DNA from: Bacteroides sp. CAG:709
GTDB lineage: Bacteria > Bacteroidota > Bacteroidia > Bacteroidales > UBA932
Direction: 5' to 3'
NCBI GenBank assembly: GCA_000434935.1
Contig: FR882195.1
Coordinates: 38,714-102,713, forward strand
DNA: 64,000 nucleotides
Under the pieces are notes generated by a model, which saw nothing but the letters and a program-made list of their open reading frames with translations, made no database searches and was not told where the DNA came from. Of this stretch, positions 62,717 through 64,000 are shown in pieces; position 1 is the stretch's first letter, and each line of letters opens with the position of its first letter. The position numbers were made by a program, and so were the translations under genes.

Positions 62717-64000
62717 ATGGAAAACCTTGAAAAACAGCCGTTCAACGGCAATGACCAGGGAGAAGAAGATTTCCTCAGTCTGGCAGAAATCTGGGCATTG
62801 ATATGGAATCACAAGAAATGGTATGCCGTTTCCGTGGTGATCTGCGTATTTTTTGCAGCCTTCTATATATATAGGACATCGCCGACATTCAGCAGAACGG
62901 CGAAGGTCATCATTGATGACAGTAATGAGAACTCTACCTTGAGGGATTTGGCTTCGTTTACCGGTGGCATGTCGCGTTACAGAACTTCCGGCATGTCGAA
63001 TGTCTACAATGAAATCGAGGCGTTCTCTTCACCGGACATCATGTCTACGGTTATTCAGAAGCTTGGACTTGAGACCTCCTACAGGGAGAAACAGTTCCTG
63101 CGTTCAAGGGAATTGTTCCAGAATTCTCCTGTAACCGTGCTGCAGGCCGGGGATAACCACGTTTCAGCATATTCCTTCGAACTTGCCAAAAGCGGTGACA
63201 GCACATTCGTGTTGAAGAAATTCCGTGTGGCCGGCAAGGATGTGGATGAATTGGATGAGACAGTAGAAGGACGTCTCAGAGATACATTGGATACTCCTGT
63301 CGGCAAGCTCGTAGTGCTTCCGTCAATGGTTTATGGTGATTGGAAGAAGCCGAAACCGATATATGTCAGTTGGGTAAGTCCCAGACGTCTGGCCAAGGCT
63401 TATACGAAGAGTCTTTCAGTCTCATTGTCCGGCAAGGAATCCACCGTTCTCGTGCTTACGTTCAAGGACAGGTTCCCTGCGCGTGCCGAAAGCGTTCTCC
63501 GTACTCTCATTGATGTCTACAATACTCAGTGGGTGGAAAACAAGAATAAGTCGGCAAGAAACACCACTTCTTTCATCAATGACCGTCTGGTCATCATCGA
63601 GAAGGAACTCGGTGGCGTGGAGGAGGACTTGAAAGATTATAAGGCTTCTCATAAAATCACTGATATCCAGTCTCTTTCTGCATCATATATGGAAGCTTCT
63701 TCGCAATTCAAGACGAGATCTTTCGAGGTAAGCAACCAGCTTGCCATTGCGAAATTCATCAAGGAGTATCTGGACAACCCTGCACATGACGGAGCGCTGT
63801 TGCCTGCAAATTCAGGTATTGAGAGCACTACCATCGAGGCGCAGATCAGAGAATATAACCAGATTGTCCTCAATAGGGACCGTCTCATCAATGACAGCAG
63901 CAATGAAAACCCGTTGGTAGCTGACTTGAACCAGAGCATCGCCTCTCTCAAGGTGGCCATCAACCGTTCAGTAGATAACCTCATTTCGACTCTTGAACTC
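62717..64000 (+). CDS. Wzz/Wzc-type chain-length determinant/tyrosine autokinase, 3' part missing
   Basis: The first 428 codons are inside the window and the frame runs open to its end. An N-terminal transmembrane helix (KKWYAVSVVICVFFAAFYIY, about 33-52) follows the Wzz signature LAEIWALIWNHKK. A large periplasmic domain with a long coiled-coil region is then visible (from about 270: SFINDRLVIIEKELGGVEEDLKDYKASHK). The C-terminal kinase domain, if present, lies beyond the window. It partners with the Wza-like protein in polymer export. The 3' end cannot be assessed. Confidence 0.9.
   Translation, partial: MENLEKQPFNGNDQGEEDFLSLAEIWALIWNHKKWYAVSVVICVFFAAFYIYRTSPTFSRTAKVIIDDSNENSTLRDLASFTGGMSRYRTSGMSNVYNEIEAFSSPDIMSTVIQKLGLETSYREKQFLRSRELFQNSPVTVLQAGDNHVSAYSFELAKSGDSTFVLKKFRVAGKDVDELDETVEGRLRDTLDTPVGKLVVLPSMVYGDWKKPKPIYVSWVSPRRLAKAYTKSLSVSLSGKESTVLVLTFKDRFPARAESVLRTLIDVYNTQWVENKNKSARNTTSFINDRLVIIEKELGGVEEDLKDYKASHKITDIQSLSASYMEASSQFKTRSFEVSNQLAIAKFIKEYLDNPAHDGALLPANSGIESTTIEAQIREYNQIVLNRDRLINDSSNENPLVADLNQSIASLKVAINRSVDNLISTLEL

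Overview
The window is a typical chromosome segment of a gut-type member of the Bacteroidota, most probably order Bacteroidales. It has two SusC/SusD pairs, families largely restricted to this phylum (DUF4988, DUF5017, DUF4843-like lipoproteins, WbsX-like and S46 proteins), pyruvate:ferredoxin oxidoreductase and rubredoxin (anaerobic metabolism), and promoters of the TTTG-N19-TAnnTTTG type used by the Bacteroidota primary sigma factor. The genus cannot be fixed from the sequence; base composition is near 50% GC with AT-richer islands.

Layout. 1-5.5 kb: a truncated S46 dipeptidyl-peptidase, then an AT-richer accessory patch. It holds a hairpin repeat, an AAA/DUF4143 ATPase lying exactly between two 38-bp direct repeats, a small winged-helix protein, rubredoxin, an AlaX-like tRNA-editing protein and a second DUF4143-type ATPase. 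4.7-9.7 kb: an AraC regulator divergent from a TolC/EmrA/EmrB-type drug efflux operon whose TolC gene carries an in-frame TGA just after the signal peptide. 9.7-17.7 kb: a SusC/SusD locus with two lipoproteins and a metallophosphoesterase but no glycoside hydrolase. 17.7-40.1 kb: a 21-kb minus-strand polysaccharide utilisation locus (PUL) read from a divergent AraC regulator. In transcription order it encodes a WbsX-like protein (frameshifted), DUF4988-GH16, a DUF4988 beta-helix lipoprotein, SusC, SusD, a DUF5017 lipoprotein, a GH95-CE15 fusion (frameshifted), an ADP-ribosylglycohydrolase-like lipoprotein and a GH97-GH3 fusion. Depolymerisation would start at the cell surface (GH16 lipoprotein), followed by SusCD import and removal of side chains and esters by the chimeric periplasmic enzymes.

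40.06-40.68 kb is a non-coding island with a second copy of the hairpin repeat, degenerate ACGTTT-type repeats and a 28-bp perfect inverted repeat enclosing further hairpins. 40.7-61.8 kb is mostly housekeeping: a secreted protein with an internal duplication, ferritin, an acyl-CoA ligase, AraC plus a methyltransferase, an M16 protease, LysR plus an esterase, NifJ, FabD, tRNA-Arg(CCG), an S9 peptidase, RecG, PdxA and RNase H. From 61.9 kb a capsule/exopolysaccharide export locus starts (Wza-like and Wzc/Wzz-like proteins) and runs off the window.

Three otherwise intact genes carry a single lesion (one TGA, one +1 in a run of A, one -1). They could be real decay, phase variation or assembly error. 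The most unusual items are the repeat-bracketed ATPase/winged-helix module, the structured repeats at 0.8 and 40.1-40.6 kb, the chimeric PUL enzymes, and a strong excess of the word GTCAATG/CATTGAC across the window.
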